Shown piece by piece: positions 12,656-26,199 of a stretch of DNA of 60,000 bases. The stretch covers positions 38,429,501 to 38,489,500 of the forward strand of contig OX485805.1 in the NCBI GenBank assembly GCA_950295325.1. The letters are read 5' to 3'. The stretch's first letter is position 1. Each line of letters starts with the position of its first letter. This DNA comes from Polytrichum commune (Eukaryota; Streptophyta; Polytrichopsida; Polytrichales; Polytrichaceae). Under the pieces are notes generated by a model. It did no database searches, was not told the DNA's origin, and saw only the letters and a program-made list of their open reading frames with translations. The position numbers were made by a program, and so were the translations under genes.

Positions 12656-12663
12656 CCTCAACC

Positions 12664-13097
12664 TTATAGACTCATTATAAGGGATCTGTGAGTCCAAGTT
12701 TTGACCATTCTACATATAGGGTTGTCAATGTTTGAGTAGGGTTTCGGGCATATTCGGTCAAGATCCTAGTGTAACTGTGCAACTTTGGGAGATTATCCAT
12801 ATCCCATGTATGAAATCATCAATCTCAACATCACAATGGTGCACCTTGTGTAATTTTATAGCATCACACACTACACCAATTCTCTACTATCACACATATC
12901 TGTGACTCCATAATGTCACAAGCAGTTTGATCGCCTCACGTGTGATACTACGGAGATTAGAGTATATATGTGTACTTTTTTTTCTCTTTTTTTTCTCTCT
13001 TTCAGGAGAACTTGAAATCAAAGACGATTTCAAATGGCATCATTGGAAATCGACGTATCATCAAGGGAGCACAGAGTAGATGATGGGAGTTGCCAAT
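12664..13097. other. Intergenic with repeat fragments
   Basis: A fragment near 12740-12770 resembles the start of the repeat at 13098. Another at about 12876-12970 (CACACATATCTG, TGATACTACGGAGATTAGAG) resembles the termini of the TA-target MITE at 53606-54091. No gene seen. Confidence 0.45.
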
Positions 13098-13310
13098 CCA
13101 ATGTCCAAGGTGATTTTTGGCCACAATCAGTCAAGATCCTAATGTTTCCAAGTCCAACTGGCCACATGTTGTGATCTTTCGGTTTTTCTTTACTAATTTG
13201 AGTTGAGGTGTATTGCAAACACTCCTCTAAAACGATCCGTAATCTTCTTGAAGTCTTGAACTTCAACTGGTTATTTCTCGAACTCAACCGGTTCATCTTC
13301 AACGAGCGGT
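13098..13310. repeat. Dispersed repeat 'H', single arm
   Basis: This stretch aligns with both arms of the hairpin at 14697-15146. Shared words include CTTGAACTTCAAC, CTCAACCGGTTCATC and GTTTCCAAGTC. No coding capacity was recognised. Confidence 0.65.
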
Positions 13311-14696
13311 CGAATCTCCATGTTCATCGTGCCGATCCTTTGTTCTTGCTTCACAATTTCAGAACAAAATAAGTCGAGACAGAAAACACGTGCATCGCCA
13401 AGAAAAATTCTTTGATCTCGTCACGCATACACATCATCATGTGCATGTTATTTCAAAGCCAAAATAGACAAATTGCAAGGCAGTTCTGTTTACAATACAT
13501 GTGCTTGCTTTCATCTGAAGCCAGGCTAACATTTCCCCACCATTGCAATTTTATGAAACTAATTGATCAATACCGCAATCTACAAACCACAATGTCCATA
13601 TTCTGTGGTCACTCTTCTTAGTGCAACATCTATACAGAAAGGAAAGAAAGATGACTCAGATGTTGCCACTTGAGCGAATTATAGTGTTGCTTCGTTTTTC
13701 AAGTAGGTCTAAATCTATATGTAATTTCAAAACAGGCATTGACACCTTTACATATGTATATTTGAGTTGCATATGGCAAGGCTTGTAGTCAAGGATAAAC
13801 ACTAAAAAAACATGTCTTACGATGAGATCGTATGTCACATGTGCTAAAATGTTTTTAGTGATTGTAGATACATTCACCGTTGAACACAATGGGGAGGATC
13901 TAACTTTGTGATCTTTTATTTTTAAGAAGACACTCTTCACTTTGACCTCCTCCAAGCGCAATTTCACAAGCATTCGTGGGAAAAAAGAAAAGAAAAGAAA
14001 AACATTCAATGATCTGTGTCTGAATCACCACCGTGATGCTCTTGGAATCGAGTCCTGGTGATTCAAAACACATTATGGAACTCAGATGGAAAGCATGGCT
14101 CATGCCCTGATCACACCAAACTTTCCATCGAGTTTCAATTGTGAAATTGTTGGGGATTATGTTCATAAATAGATGTTGGCCCACCACTTTTCACACTATT
14201 ACAGCTGGAGATGCCAATGAATGATGTTTGAACTGGCCGATGTGATCAACCCCTCAGTATTGCTCAAAATCCCTAGGTGAGAGATTCAAATTGAGGTCCA
14301 GTCGGTGCTTCCATATTTGAGAGCAAGCTGAAGCTTTATGAGGGACATGTATAGACATCCGATTCTATGTTCAATATTCAACATAATTCGGAGCACTAGA
14401 AGCATATATGAGTCCTTGCCAATAATTGCATCTCACTAGGAACTTGTCCTCCGTCGCTTGAAAAAATTTAAAAACAAAATTTAATATATATATATATATC
14501 AACACAATCATAGATATGCATTCTTCTTCCACCAACGCGTGACAATTGCCTTGGACTCATATGCTAGTAGTGGAGGGCCTATATGATCGGATCATCCAAA
14601 GAGGAAGAGCAAATTTACCTTGAACTCTCACAATTTTTTCCATCTCAACTCCAATTTTTGTGACATGAAATGACGATCCACATGATTCACAACAGT
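13311..14696. other. Intergenic, no gene recognised
   Basis: Short open frames only. A small 10-bp inverted repeat (TGAATCACCA/TGGTGATTCA, about 14021-14065) has no tRNA features. An AT microsatellite occurs near 14484-14499. Confidence 0.45.
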
Positions 14697-15146
14697 GGTC
14701 GGGGAGATTTTTGGGCATAATTGGTCAAAATCATAGTGTTTCCAAGTCACAACCGGTTACATGTTATGATATTCTGTTTTTTTCTTCATCAAATTGAGGT
14801 ATACTTCCATATATTCCTCTAAAATGATCGATGATGTTCCTGAAGTCTTGAACTTCAACCAATTATTTTCTCAAACTCAACCGGTTCATCTATAACATTG
14901 GTCAATTCTCCCCCTTGATCAATGATTGGGGAGAACCGGCAGTTAGTTACAAATGAACCAATTGAATTTGAGAAATAACCAGTTGAAGTTCAAGATTGCA
15001 GAAAATTTACCAATAATTTTAGAGGAATTTATAGAAGAATATACCCCAATTTAATATAGGAAAACCAGAGGATGTCAACATGTAACCGGTTGGACTTGCA
15101 AACACTAAATTTTCAACCGATTATGACCAAAAATCTCCCTGATCAC
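14697..15146. repeat. Long imperfect hairpin made of two inverted copies of repeat 'H'
   Basis: Arms at about 14697-14905 and 14925-15146 are reverse complements with scattered mismatches: GGGGAGATTTTTGG pairs with CCAAAAATCTCCC, and CAACCGGTTACATGTTATG pairs with a similar run near 15079. The loop is short. A transcript would fold into a stem of about 200 bp, a possible small-RNA source or fold-back MITE. Confidence 0.75.
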
Positions 15147-15159
15147 TGCCCTTGATTGA

Positions 15160-15265
15160 TTGAGTCTAATTGATTGACTCTACAGATGTCTACAGATGAA
15201 CAAGTCTACATTAATGTAGTCTAATTAATGTAGACTAATTAGTCTACATTAATTAACTCTATTTG
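15160..15265. repeat. Cluster of short inverted and direct repeats
   Basis: Interleaved runs of AGTCTACATTAATGTAGTCT and AATTAATGTAGACTAATTAG form several overlapping small hairpins. They may be slippage products at the edge of the neighbouring hairpin. Confidence 0.5.
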
Positions 15266-15289
15266 TCTTGCTCAATACTAACTCTAAAC

Positions 15290-15850
15290 CTAACATTATT
15301 TGTCATTCCTTGTTAAAAAAACCTTTGGGCATTAGGTATAGATTTACTTTATTGCAATTACTATTACTTACTAAGTGATTTTCATCCAACTTTCAATTCA
15401 TGCATGACAATGTTTCATTATATATTTATTAGGATGCTAAGTATAGAAAACTTTGTTTCAAGGAGTGGCATGGGTTCGTTTCATGCATTATGCCAAAAAA
15501 GAGTGGGCGAGCAAGTGCAGGCATGTACCCCGCCCATCAACAACCCTGCGGAGCAAGTAGGGTTTTGGGCAGTGTATGAACTAAAAGTAAGTTGGAATGA
15601 CAAAATTGTAAACTTATCTATAAGAAGTGTCATCAGAATTGTCACCACATTGACATAAAATACCATAATGTAAAACACCCAAATTTTTAGATGTGAGAAA
15701 AACCAAAATTGTTTATATAGGTTTCAAGAACAACATGATGCCGCAATCCGAATTTGGAAAAGACCAAAATTTAAAGTTTGATTTCTAAATACATGAATGT
15801 CATGTCAAACCTCTACATTGTTTATGGTATTTAATGTCACTTACAATATG
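15290..15850 (+). repeat. Dispersed repeat 'L', copy 1
   Basis: It shares CCTAACATTATTTGTCA, a 'cttactaagtgatttt' run and 'gacataaaataccat' with 26200-26640, and is inverted relative to 59160-59420. At 15812-15840 it contains a CTACATTGTTTATGGTATTT terminus like that of repeat K at 28030. It is probably a decayed non-autonomous transposon. Confidence 0.6.
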
Positions 15851-18800
15851 AAATTATGCAATGCTTAAATTTTTTGGTATAGATTTTTATTTTTTACCAA
15901 CAAAGCTCCAATAGGTTCTTTGAACATTCTAAAACATAAATGACTCTCCTTGACAAAAATTAATGCTCTGAGTGTGAAGTTATAGCTCAACATAACTCCA
16001 CATAGTTTGTGACACTAAGTACCAAAACACCCCCTTGGTTTGTACTATGAAGAGCCTCTTTATCACAATTGACCTTTTGGAATAGACGTTACGTTTAAAG
16101 GTTGCAATGCTTGTACAAAGAATAAAACATTGAAATAATTCACCATATGTCATGGCATCGTGACATTACATCTACTATACAATGGGAGTCATCATGGTGG
16201 TAGTGACGTCCTCTCACGATCCCCAATATTCTCCACTGTTTCACATTGTTTTGGAAAGGTAGGGAGGACCACATTAAAGCGATGTGCCATATGCATGGCC
16301 ATAAAGAGCTAGGACGGCACAAGCCCATACCAGTGTCTCTAGAAGTATTGCATGTATATTACATATCCCAGGGAAGGCACCTTTATTTATTATTTAAATG
16401 GCATACACATGCAAAAATCAAGTAGTTGTTTAGGGGCTATTTATCTTAGTCTTTGAATTTTTTTGGACCCTATAATTATTAAAAACCCTACTTATCATCA
16501 TTTTCCTCCACCCTATAGATAATTATAGATTCCATAATTGCGAAATGAATTACACCCTATTTCATTTATAAAAAGCAAGGGTTCAATTTTTTTCTTCTTA
16601 GTGGTATTGGAGTGGACTTCCTTGTTTGCTAATGCATGACATGTAAGGAAACATAGCAAAATGGAAAAATTCAAAGAAAATTCATGATACAAATAAGCAA
16701 TCAAGGAACCTTCAATTGTCAATGAAGCTCCTAATTTTTTGCCTCAATTATTACATACCTCATGAAGTACTTCCTCTTTCATAATGCGTAGAATCTCTTT
16801 AAGATTGTGGCTCAATTCAACAAACTTGCAATGTGTTGATTTTGGGTTGTAATTCTTTACACATAAAGTCATGAATCCTTAATAAGCAACCTTGATTTTC
16901 TTGAAGGTAGGAGACACTTCTACTTCCATTGCCACAACCCGCATAAACTATTATCACCAAACACATGGTATTTGAAGTTAGTTACGATTTGAAGGAAGAG
17001 ATTCCGAATAGAAGTCATGGTGATCAGACAACCTTCAATTGACATTTATATATTTTCTCATTCCTTTGCCTCAATGATTACAAAACTCTATGAAATATTG
17101 CCTTAATTCAACTTATAAGCAACTATGTGAATTTAAGATTTATGGGATACAAGTAAGGAGTGAAAACAATCCAAGTGAACTTGCAACATTCAATTTCAAT
17201 CAAGTCCTACGCACATGCGTGTGCGCGCACACAACACACTTACTTTAAAGATTGTGCCACAATTCAAAAAGAATTTTCACAATGGGGCTAAACACTTAAG
17301 GTACATAGATTTTTTACTTCCATTTGTAGAGCAAAATTACAAATGTTGGACCAAGTAAAAAAATGGGGTTCCTTCTTGCTTTCAAAGTTTAACTCTATGT
17401 ATGTATACATATGACATCTATAACATGTGGAATATTGTTGAAGGCACTTGGTGTACATAACTAACCTCATTTTGTGATGTTGGTTGGATGGGCACAAGTG
17501 AGGCAGTTCCTTCAAGGATGCAGCCATAAGAGCTTGTTGTTAGTAGGAAGGAGGTTATGTATGTGATGTGTGGTATCATATATTTTTCTAAACTAATAAA
17601 GAAGAAATTGCCTAGATGGAAATATGTAGATACATTACTTTTGTCATTTCCTTTATATTTTTGGCAGATAGTAAATTTTTAAGTCTACACAAAGTAGACA
17701 TACTATGTTAGTGCATTGCTTAGATGAGCAAGTGATGCTTAAACCACATAACAATCTAGTGGTGATAGTTGGTATTCTTTGCTATAACAAAGGACAAACA
17801 ACTTGCAAGTCATGAACAACCCTCAAACCTTGTTTTTGTGCACTGGGACATATGTATTGTTTGGACAAGTTTCAATTCTTAAGCAAAAATTGTGCAAGAA
17901 AGTAGTGCCTCAAAAGAGGGTGACCCCGCCCATCCTCCCAGGGTATCTCTCCCTCTTTGCTCTTGTTATTGCCTTCAAACCATATAAATAATAAAATGTG
18001 AAACTCTTGACAAATTGATTAAACCTCCTAGAAAGTTTGGAATGCTTAGTAGACTCTACACCAATGTTAGACAACACATTGTACTTAACTATGAGTGAAG
18101 TTACCATGGTCAAGAAAGTCACCATGTTCCACGATTTAGGGTTCCCATGACCTAAGATAGCAATGACCTGAACTAATACTTAAACCACAAACACTTCAAT
18201 GTGAAGACTCTTTTACATCCTTGGGGGAGAGAACACTTGGCTTAGAATTCACTAAAGTTCATCATATATGTGCTAAGTGTGGAAGCGCATGGTGTTTGGT
18301 GTACAAGAGGCTCTTACTATTCAAGAAAGTTACATAATATTATAGAATATAATGTTTGTATACTCAATATTTTGTATCGAGTGTTAATGTTTGCAACCTC
18401 TTAATGAACTTGATATGTGAGTTTGTGACATGGATTGCAATTGTGCCTAATCGAAGACACGTGACACAAGCTATTCTGAAACACAAATGTATGTTTGGGT
18501 TGGCATGGGTGCAGGTGAGGCTGGCTCTTCATATTTGGTACACCAACAATAGTGCATTGCTCATGTTTAAATGATTTTTTACTCTTGCAATATTACACTA
18601 GTGAAAGTTATTACGTTGCTTTGACTAGTGATTTGATGTATACATAAATTCCATAATAGTAGTCGAGACATTGAGAATACCTTCTAGCAAATAGCAAATG
18701 AGGCATGTAAGCCTACATATCACATCATTGCTTTATTACTTGGTTGTAAAAGTAATCATTGACAAAATGTAGTCATGTGTTGGATTACCTTTTGAGCTTA

Positions 18801-21474
18801 GTTGCCATAAGAGATGGACATTTGATACCAAGGCATGTATCATACCATTATAGTACTTGACTTTATACCTTTATGCCAATCCTTGCTACTAAGCTTTGAT
18901 ATGAAAGCAAAGAAACATAGTAGGGTATCTAGATACTTTGATAAGCATACATATTCCTTGTTAAAATTCCAATCAACTTACTAAATGTGTAGAACATAGC
19001 ACTAAATCTATGATTACATTATTGGATGCCATGTTTAGTGTTGCAATAAACTTGTAATGAAGAAAAATCGCACCCACCCACCTATGCTTATTTGGATGTG
19101 GAATATAAAGGAAAGGCCTTTGTAAAGAGGAAAGATCAACCTTCGAGTATGAAAAGCTTTAAAAAAAAATCAAACTCACTCTCTTGATTCCTTGGACATA
19201 TTCCACTGTGCCTACAACAATCTCAATAAGTAGTGTGTTGAGGCGAGTATTCGTGTCTTAATGATCATCATCTTTCTTTCTTCAATTTGTTTTTTGTTTT
19301 TTTGTTTTTCGTTTCTGGTTGGCACAAATTGAAAAATCAATTGCAAGAAAGGGCAATTTCTTTGATTTCATTGTCTCAATCTCTACCAATTTTTGTTGAG
19401 ACAGAGGCATGTGAAGAGGCAATAAATTCCTATTGAGATAATGGCAATCCTTAAGACGATGGCAATCCTTAGCCTATTGGTTTAGGGTTAAGGGTTTAGG
19501 GTTCATAGAAGAGCATAATTTGACACATATTAAAAGAATCTAGAATTTTATACATTTATCATGAAAATAATCATAATTTATGCTGATGTTTCAACATTTA
19601 AAGTTGGTACATGAGAATTTGGCCTTGGGAAGTTAGTGGTGTATAGATCAAGCCAAGGAATTGTGATACCCATGAAAAATGAGAGTGTAACCATTGGAGG
19701 CCCTCATAGTTTAGGAAAGAATATATTTATGATGTACCCCTCAAACTAGCATTGGAGACCTCCAAACTCGTAAATTGAGAGTGGGTTGGGATGAAATCAA
19801 CCACAAGGTTATAGAGGACAAGTTTTTACCAAATCTCTTAACATGAGTGCAAAGCATTCCAAGCTTATGCACATGTGTGTGGACACATGGACATGCCGCC
19901 CTAAGGTACATGGGTCTTAAATGGTCACTCATTCTATTCATACACCTAAATCTAAGTGGTATGCGGCAAGTTTCATACATGGGTTGGCAATATGTGCTAT
20001 AAATATAATTATATTTTGTGTAGTTTGTTCATTGTTTTTCGCAAATATTGTTATATGAACACATTTGGTCTAGTTGCAAAGAATGATGGCTCATAAAGAT
20101 GAATCCAATGGTATTTTATTTGACATAGTCAACCTCCATATTTCCCACGGACAAATGGAAAATAAGAGAAGAATAAATATATTCATTATGCACATGTCTT
20201 AGGATATGATAATACCCTATGCATTGAGAAAATTCCCTTTATGCTTTGTGAAAGAGTACATAAAACGTAGAATAATTCATAATAATTCACAAAGCATAAA
20301 TGGGAATATTCTCAGTGCTTGCATTAAACTTTATCATGAACTTATTGTGATTTGTCATGACCTTACTTTGCTGATGACCCAAGCTTATTGTACAAGTGTC
20401 GCCGCCATGGGGGCTTACAATTAATAATAGACAAAAAGACATGTAATGCAATGGAAATTGGACGATGTGGTGAAAAGAAAAGAAAAAACACCATTCTAGA
20501 TTCAATATTGGTTAAGACTATTGACAAGGCTTGTGTGATCACCTGATGAGAAAGCAAATGTTCACTTTGACATCTTATAACTTGTGAGACTCACCTTGCA
20601 TGACACACGATATAACAACCCAAGCAACCAATTTTAACATAAATGTAATTAATGGAGCCATTATAAAAAGAAACAAAGTAGCACTAGTCCGATAATGGCA
20701 ATCTTCTTGTTCCAAAATTGCAATTCAAATGGATCAAATTATAATCCAATCTAGTGGTTAAAAATGTGTATGGAATCAAGGGCTTGAGATTTGTGGTGTC
20801 CATGTAAACTCGTCCATCATGGACGAAAGGGCTCTCGTAAAAACAAGTCCTTTTACAAGGATGAGGACTTATTCATCATCATTAGAATCCCCTGCATTAA
20901 TTCAAGATCTATGATGTCATTTCCGGAGTTGAATGACCTTAATAAATCATTTTCAAACTACCAACTAATTTGTATCATTTTCATCTTGCTAATGGATGAG
21001 TTTACGTAGACACCAAGAAACCCCTAGCCCACAATAAGCCCCCCGGGCCCCCCCTTTAAAAGCTCAATAGTTAATTTTCATTTGTGTGTGCAACGTCACT
21101 CCGAGTCGGTGCCAAAACAAGGGGCCACATGCAAGCTAATACGGGTTCCCCAAATATCCGGACTTCATATCCCAGGCTTCACTTATTATTTTGTCTTTGG
21201 GTGTAAGAAAGGGACCCATCCTCGGAGACTCGGTCAATTCCCAAAGCAATTATATATTACCTCCGATTCTCACATTTTTCGGTATCATTTGGGATGAATA
21301 TCATCCCACCGTAAATTACAACCCCACATGCTTTTGTAACAACTAAAAAAACGCTTTCACAACGTGGAAGTTCACATTAATCCATACACTCATAATTAGT
21401 GGTCATGTTTAAAACGTGGGCAAGGTGAGCAAATCTTCGGTTGGTCAGCCTTAATTCCTACTCAAACTAAACAA
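15851..21474. other. Intergenic, no gene recognised
   Basis: About 5.6 kb of AT-rich DNA with short, domain-free frames. A weak internal duplication (16680-16780 against 17025-17110, shared 'aaccttcaattg...cctcaat.attaca') is visible. A few TTTAGGG-like units sit near 19479-19504. The stretch 21080-21250 is less AT-rich than its surroundings, but I could not identify a source for it. Confidence 0.45.
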
Positions 21475-21940
21475 CTTTTAGTTAGCAGTAACCAGGATGT
21501 GTGGGTGTGTTTTGGTTAGCTAGCATATTAGGAAGTTGATTCACATTGCTAGATAATTCTTACAACTCAGTGGGGTGGTCGAATTGACCATGGTTTTAGT
21601 TATTATCTTGAGTTACATAATGTCATTTATTATTATTCTTATTGTTGTTAATGTATTATGTTATTTACTTGTATGTTAGCTGATTCTCTTAACTAGGTGG
21701 TGCAACTGGACCTAAAAATGGTCAACATTTCGTTAGTCGTAACTGGGATGTGGTGGGTGTGTGATCGTTTAACTAGCATACTAGTAAGTTGATTCTCACT
21801 AACTCACAATGTTAGCTAATTCTCATGATTGGGTCGAGTGAGTGATTTGACCATGATTTTAGTGAGCTAGCATTTTGGTTAGCTAATCTTCACTAACTCA
21901 AATGTCAACTAGTTCTCTTAAACTAGGTGGTGCGGATGGA
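21475..21940. repeat. Degenerate tandem repeat, unit about 240 bp
   Basis: Words recur in the same order: GTTAGC..TAACC/TGGGATGTG, GGGTGTGT, AACTAGCATA, AGTTGATTC, then a GACCATG.TTTTAG run and TTCTCTTAACTAGGTGGTGC. Two diverged units are visible, with a partial third. Confidence 0.55.
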
Positions 21941-22699
21941 CCCCAAGTGACACAAAATGATCTAGGTCCCTAGGATTAAAAGACATCAACTCAAAAGGTT
22001 ACTTAGTAAGTGTTGAGTCCCAAGAAACCTTTAAGCAAGAGACGTATAGTAATAAGACTTAAGAGTATGACCTACATTTTGATCACAAAGATGACATAAA
22101 AGCCTATGTGAGCCTAGGCTCGATCTAGATAACACCTATATGCAACACTTTGAAAACCCATAATTTTATACAAACGGTAGCCACTTTTGGAAGATGTGTT
22201 GGAATCCTCTTTTAAATGCTAAAAATTTAGAGTTACTCCTCATAATATGACTCCCGTTGTAACTATGTTTAGATGCTTAAAACAATGACTCCAGGTGTTT
22301 CAACCTTACACTTGAAATATGAAAGCCTTTTTGCGTCCATGTGGGTTGTTGTGATGTTGTTGGTTATTTGATTAGTGTTTATGTGACCATGAAACTTATT
22401 TGTTTGCATTTTTTAGATAATATTCTCATAGTACCAATTAGTGTTGGTTGTTTGAGCATTGCCAACTTACACATGAACAAATGATGTGCAAGTGTAATGG
22501 ATTACGTGTTTGTAAAAGTAAGGAGAATCATGGTAAGATAAGCAAACTTATTTGGTTACTAATCATAAATGGACACTTATATTAGAGTTGTGCATGATTC
22601 AGATGTGGATCTAAGAATGGGCATCAAAAAGACATGTTTAGAACAAATAAAAACAACTGCCGGCTCTAGGGCAGAGCGAGCATAACTAAAGAGCTTCTT
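21941..22699. other. Intergenic, nothing recognised
   Basis: No open frame of note and no clear repeat boundary. Confidence 0.4.
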
Positions 22700-22960
22700 T
22701 ACTCATGTTTAGAAAAACATGTCGGACCATGTGCTTGAAATTTTGTTTAATTACTTTAGATTCAACATCAACATGATTGAGACAACCTATATGCTCATTC
22801 AATAAGGAAAAGAAAGACTTCATTTTAACAATGAACAAGATATTCATATGAGCTTTATATGTGTACAAGGAATATGGTTATAATGTGAACCTCCACCATC
22901 AAGTCATGATGTGGGTAATCTTACTAATCATAGTGAACCGATAATATTGGCAACTTCCAT
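22700..22960 (+). repeat. Dispersed repeat 'J', diverged copy
   Basis: Weak match in the same order to 24020-24410 and 27075-27430, for example 'acctatatg.tcatt.aat', 'aagatattcatatgagct' and a following 'aac.tccaccatcaa'. It is older than the other two copies. Confidence 0.45.
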
Positions 22961-24019
22961 TTGGTACACAACTTTATGTTACAAATCAAGCAAGTTGCAA
23001 CTCAAGCACACAAGGTACTTGTGATGATTTTCTTTCTTTGCTTAACTTAGCTTCAAGTTATTCCCGCTAAAAAGTTTGGATGCTTCTAGCCGCCATCTCC
23101 TATTGGTCAAAAACACTTTTCTCACGGAAACATATGTCATTGGATACCCACAAGGAACACAATTTAGAAAAAGCACATGTTTACCACCTCCACATGTGCA
23201 TGTAGTTACGAAGTTAAACAATACTATTGACATCGTCAATTAGGTACTCAACATTGCATTACGGATTTAGCAAGTTGAAGCTCAAACATTTAAGCTACTT
23301 ACGATTACATTATCTTGCTTTGATTACTAGCTCCAAGTTATTTTGCTTGAAGGTTTCGATGCTTCTAGTTGCCGTCTCTCATTGGTTGAGCTTTTGAGCC
23401 AAGGTATAAAATGTGTCATTCAAATACTTTTCTCTCTTGATCACCTGCTTCTTGTAGGATATGAAACACGCAATTAGTTGTGGGATGGTTAGCAAAACCA
23501 AATCATGCATGTAGTTGTTTAGTTCATAAATTTTTTGAGCCCATATGAATATCTTGTTCACTAGTAAAGTGAAGATTCTCATGCTCATGAAGTGGTCATA
23601 CATGCCCCCTTTTCAAGTTGACTATTGCACCTAAAATTACTAGCACATTTTGAACATGTAATGCAATCTCTTTTAAACACATGTCTTTTTGGTGGCCATG
23701 TTTAGATTATCGCCTAACCACGCACACCACTTAGATATACGTGTCCAAATAGTTTCCGCCGTTGAAAGAATCTTAATTGATCGGAACCCATATTTGGTTA
23801 ATTGTTAAACATGTGCTTTGGGTTGTCAAAATGACTGAAAAGTCAATGGGGGGAAGGGTGGTAGTTTCAGCTTGTTTTTAGCCATTTCCACAAGTGTTTC
23901 ATTGGGAGTATAACTACGTGAGCATATAGTTAAATGAATGTTTCTTTATTTGGAGTTGGCATAAGGTCACATGTGGCCTTATGTTGGGCACTTCCAACTT
24001 CACATAAGGTAGGCAACCT
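22961..24019. other. Intergenic with a local duplication
   Basis: Segments 22970-23115 and 23260-23400 share 'atttagcaagttg.a.ctcaa', 'ctccaagttatt' and 'gatgcttctag..gcc.tctc.tattggt', so there has been a local direct duplication of about 290 bp. No gene seen. Confidence 0.45.
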
Positions 24020-24410
24020 TTATTTGGTAATTTTCTTATTAAAACTTCCATGTTTGAGTCGTATGTGGTTTGGTGTCACTCCGAAAAATGGATACTTAAA
24101 AGACATGTGTTTGGGTGAAATTGGATTGCATGTTCAAATATGAAAACCATTTCAGGTTCAATAGTCTACATAATTGAGGGGGGGACCTATATGACCATTG
24201 AATGAACACAAGAGTAATCACTTTGATAATGGATAAGATATTCATATGAGCTCCAAAAAAATTATGAGGAAAGTGACTACCGCCTTGATTTGGATACGTT
24301 GATCATCTTGTACTAGTCGTATGGTTCTTATTGCAAGAGAAATGGACTAGTTGGAAAAAAAAGTAACCATTTAAGACCCATCTACCTAACAATATTTATT
24401 GTTGGATCAA
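24020..24410 (+). repeat. Dispersed repeat 'J', copy 2
   Basis: It aligns with 27075-27430 over about 370 bp: GTATGTGGTTTGGTGT, GGACCTATATGACCATT, TTATGAGGAAAGTG and ACCCATCTACC recur in the same order. No coding capacity. Boundaries are approximate. Confidence 0.7.
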
Positions 24411-26199
24411 ATCATGAAATGTCTAATCTAGATGTTGTTGTATTCACTCACGTATTTGAAATTGAGATGGTAACGTTGTAGGAGGTGAAATTGAAGAACT
24501 TCTTTCTCTTTGTGCGATTAGTTTGGCCTTGTCAAATGTGTTAACAACTGAACATAGGATGGTATCTACAATTTGAACATTTGAACGCGTGAGTGCATGT
24601 CTTTTTGGTGTCGTTCTTGACTACAAGCCTTGCCATGTGGCACTCATAGATAGGTGTATGAATAGCACTTGAAGGCATGAGGAACAAAGCAATTTTTTAA
24701 AATGCGATGTAAAAATATTTATCTAGAACTATTACAAGAAAAAAATTACAAAACACCATCAAAGGATCACATCCATATGGTTTAAATTACACAAAAGAGC
24801 TTTCTAACTCCTATGATGGAAATGAACACTTTGAAATTCCATATAATCACATCATGTTGTTATGATGAGAAAGTTGGTAACATTGGTGACATGTTGCGAG
24901 GATAAAATTATCTTGAAATGATGAAACTCTCACTTTTTTTCAATGTGCGATCTTCACAAGATAATGAGAATGATCACGCACACAAGTTCATGATCGAGAT
25001 CTTAAAGATGGAAGACAACCTCAATAACTCCATCTAGAAAAAATTTGTTTGCTAATTTTTGTAAACTTTATTTTTCCAAGCAAGACCCGATCCTTTTAAA
25101 AGCATGAGTGGACGATTAAGGATTAAGAAGAGTGACCATGTGAGGCCCACATGCCTTAGTGCCTTTTGAGAGGCTTGAATTGGAAGGGAGGAACATACAA
25201 AGCAAAACACTAAATAAAAAATATGAAAAGGTTGAGTTCAAAAGTGCCCACCGACTTCAAGACAATAATATGCGTAGGCTAACTTCAAGTTCATGGACGT
25301 ATGCCAAAGACTAAAGTAATCGCCAAGAGGCAAAAGAACGTTAGAATTGAAAGACGACTTGTCAAGTGGTAGCTAGTCACCCCAAGAAAAAGGGAATTTG
25401 TGAATCATAGTGGAATAAAAAAGCACGACTCTCAATAATTGGTGGGCATAGTTTCAAGCTTTTTGGGGCCGGCATTCCATGGGCACATCTCCTCCGCCAC
25501 ATGGACTTCCCTTCGCTTGACTTTCGAGGAAACTCTATTTGGTTCCGAAATGTACGTTGATCAAGTGCAATTCAAGTCGGAGTGCCTCCAAGTTTTATGT
25601 GCCTATTGAATTTGCCTCGCATTGGCACCTAAAAGTTGTAACAACTTTATATATGATAGAGGGTGAACGTTCAATTTGCTTGTCAAGCTTGATGTCAAAG
25701 AGAGTGGAATGTTGTTTATGAGGGTCATGGGTAATATGTACACTTCTATAGGTTTTATGACTTTGACAAAAACTTCTTGCACAAATGAGGACCTTTTTTT
25801 CAATTTCAATTTTGTTTGTTTGTTTGTTGTTGTTGTACATGAGGCACTTGACCACCTAGTTAGTTTTCTGTCAAGTAGAGAGTCGGACGATTTCATGGCT
25901 GAGAATTGAACCACCAACCACTCCGTTCGGTTTGGGTACCTTTCCACTATCGTCTGGTAGTTTAGGGTCGTCTCGGACCTAAATGAGGTCAAACTTGTGG
26001 CCTCCCCGAGGTACAATGCTTTACCAAAGTCCACATGGGTTGATTGAAGATGACACTTTGTGATTACGATGAGTTGGGTATAACGTCACATTCCAACAAA
26101 TCAAAATAAAAAAGGTCAAATTATGCAAGTTACTATGACGCATCTAAAATTGATATCCGTCCTAAATATATAGTACACTAAGTATTGTATTTAATGTCA
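24411..26199. other. Intergenic, no gene recognised
   Basis: The 143-residue minus-strand frame at 25603-26034 has no recognisable domain and no flanking splice logic. No other signal was found. Confidence 0.4.

Noticed and set aside
14010-14070. tRNA-like hairpin
   Set aside because: A 10-bp stem is visible, but there is no cloverleaf, T-loop or anticodon arm.
19479-19504. Interstitial telomere array
   Set aside because: Only a few irregular TTTAGGG-like units; too short to be more than chance or a scar.
25603-26034. 143-residue minus-strand gene
   Set aside because: No recognisable domain and composition like intergenic DNA, although the frame is longer than most here.
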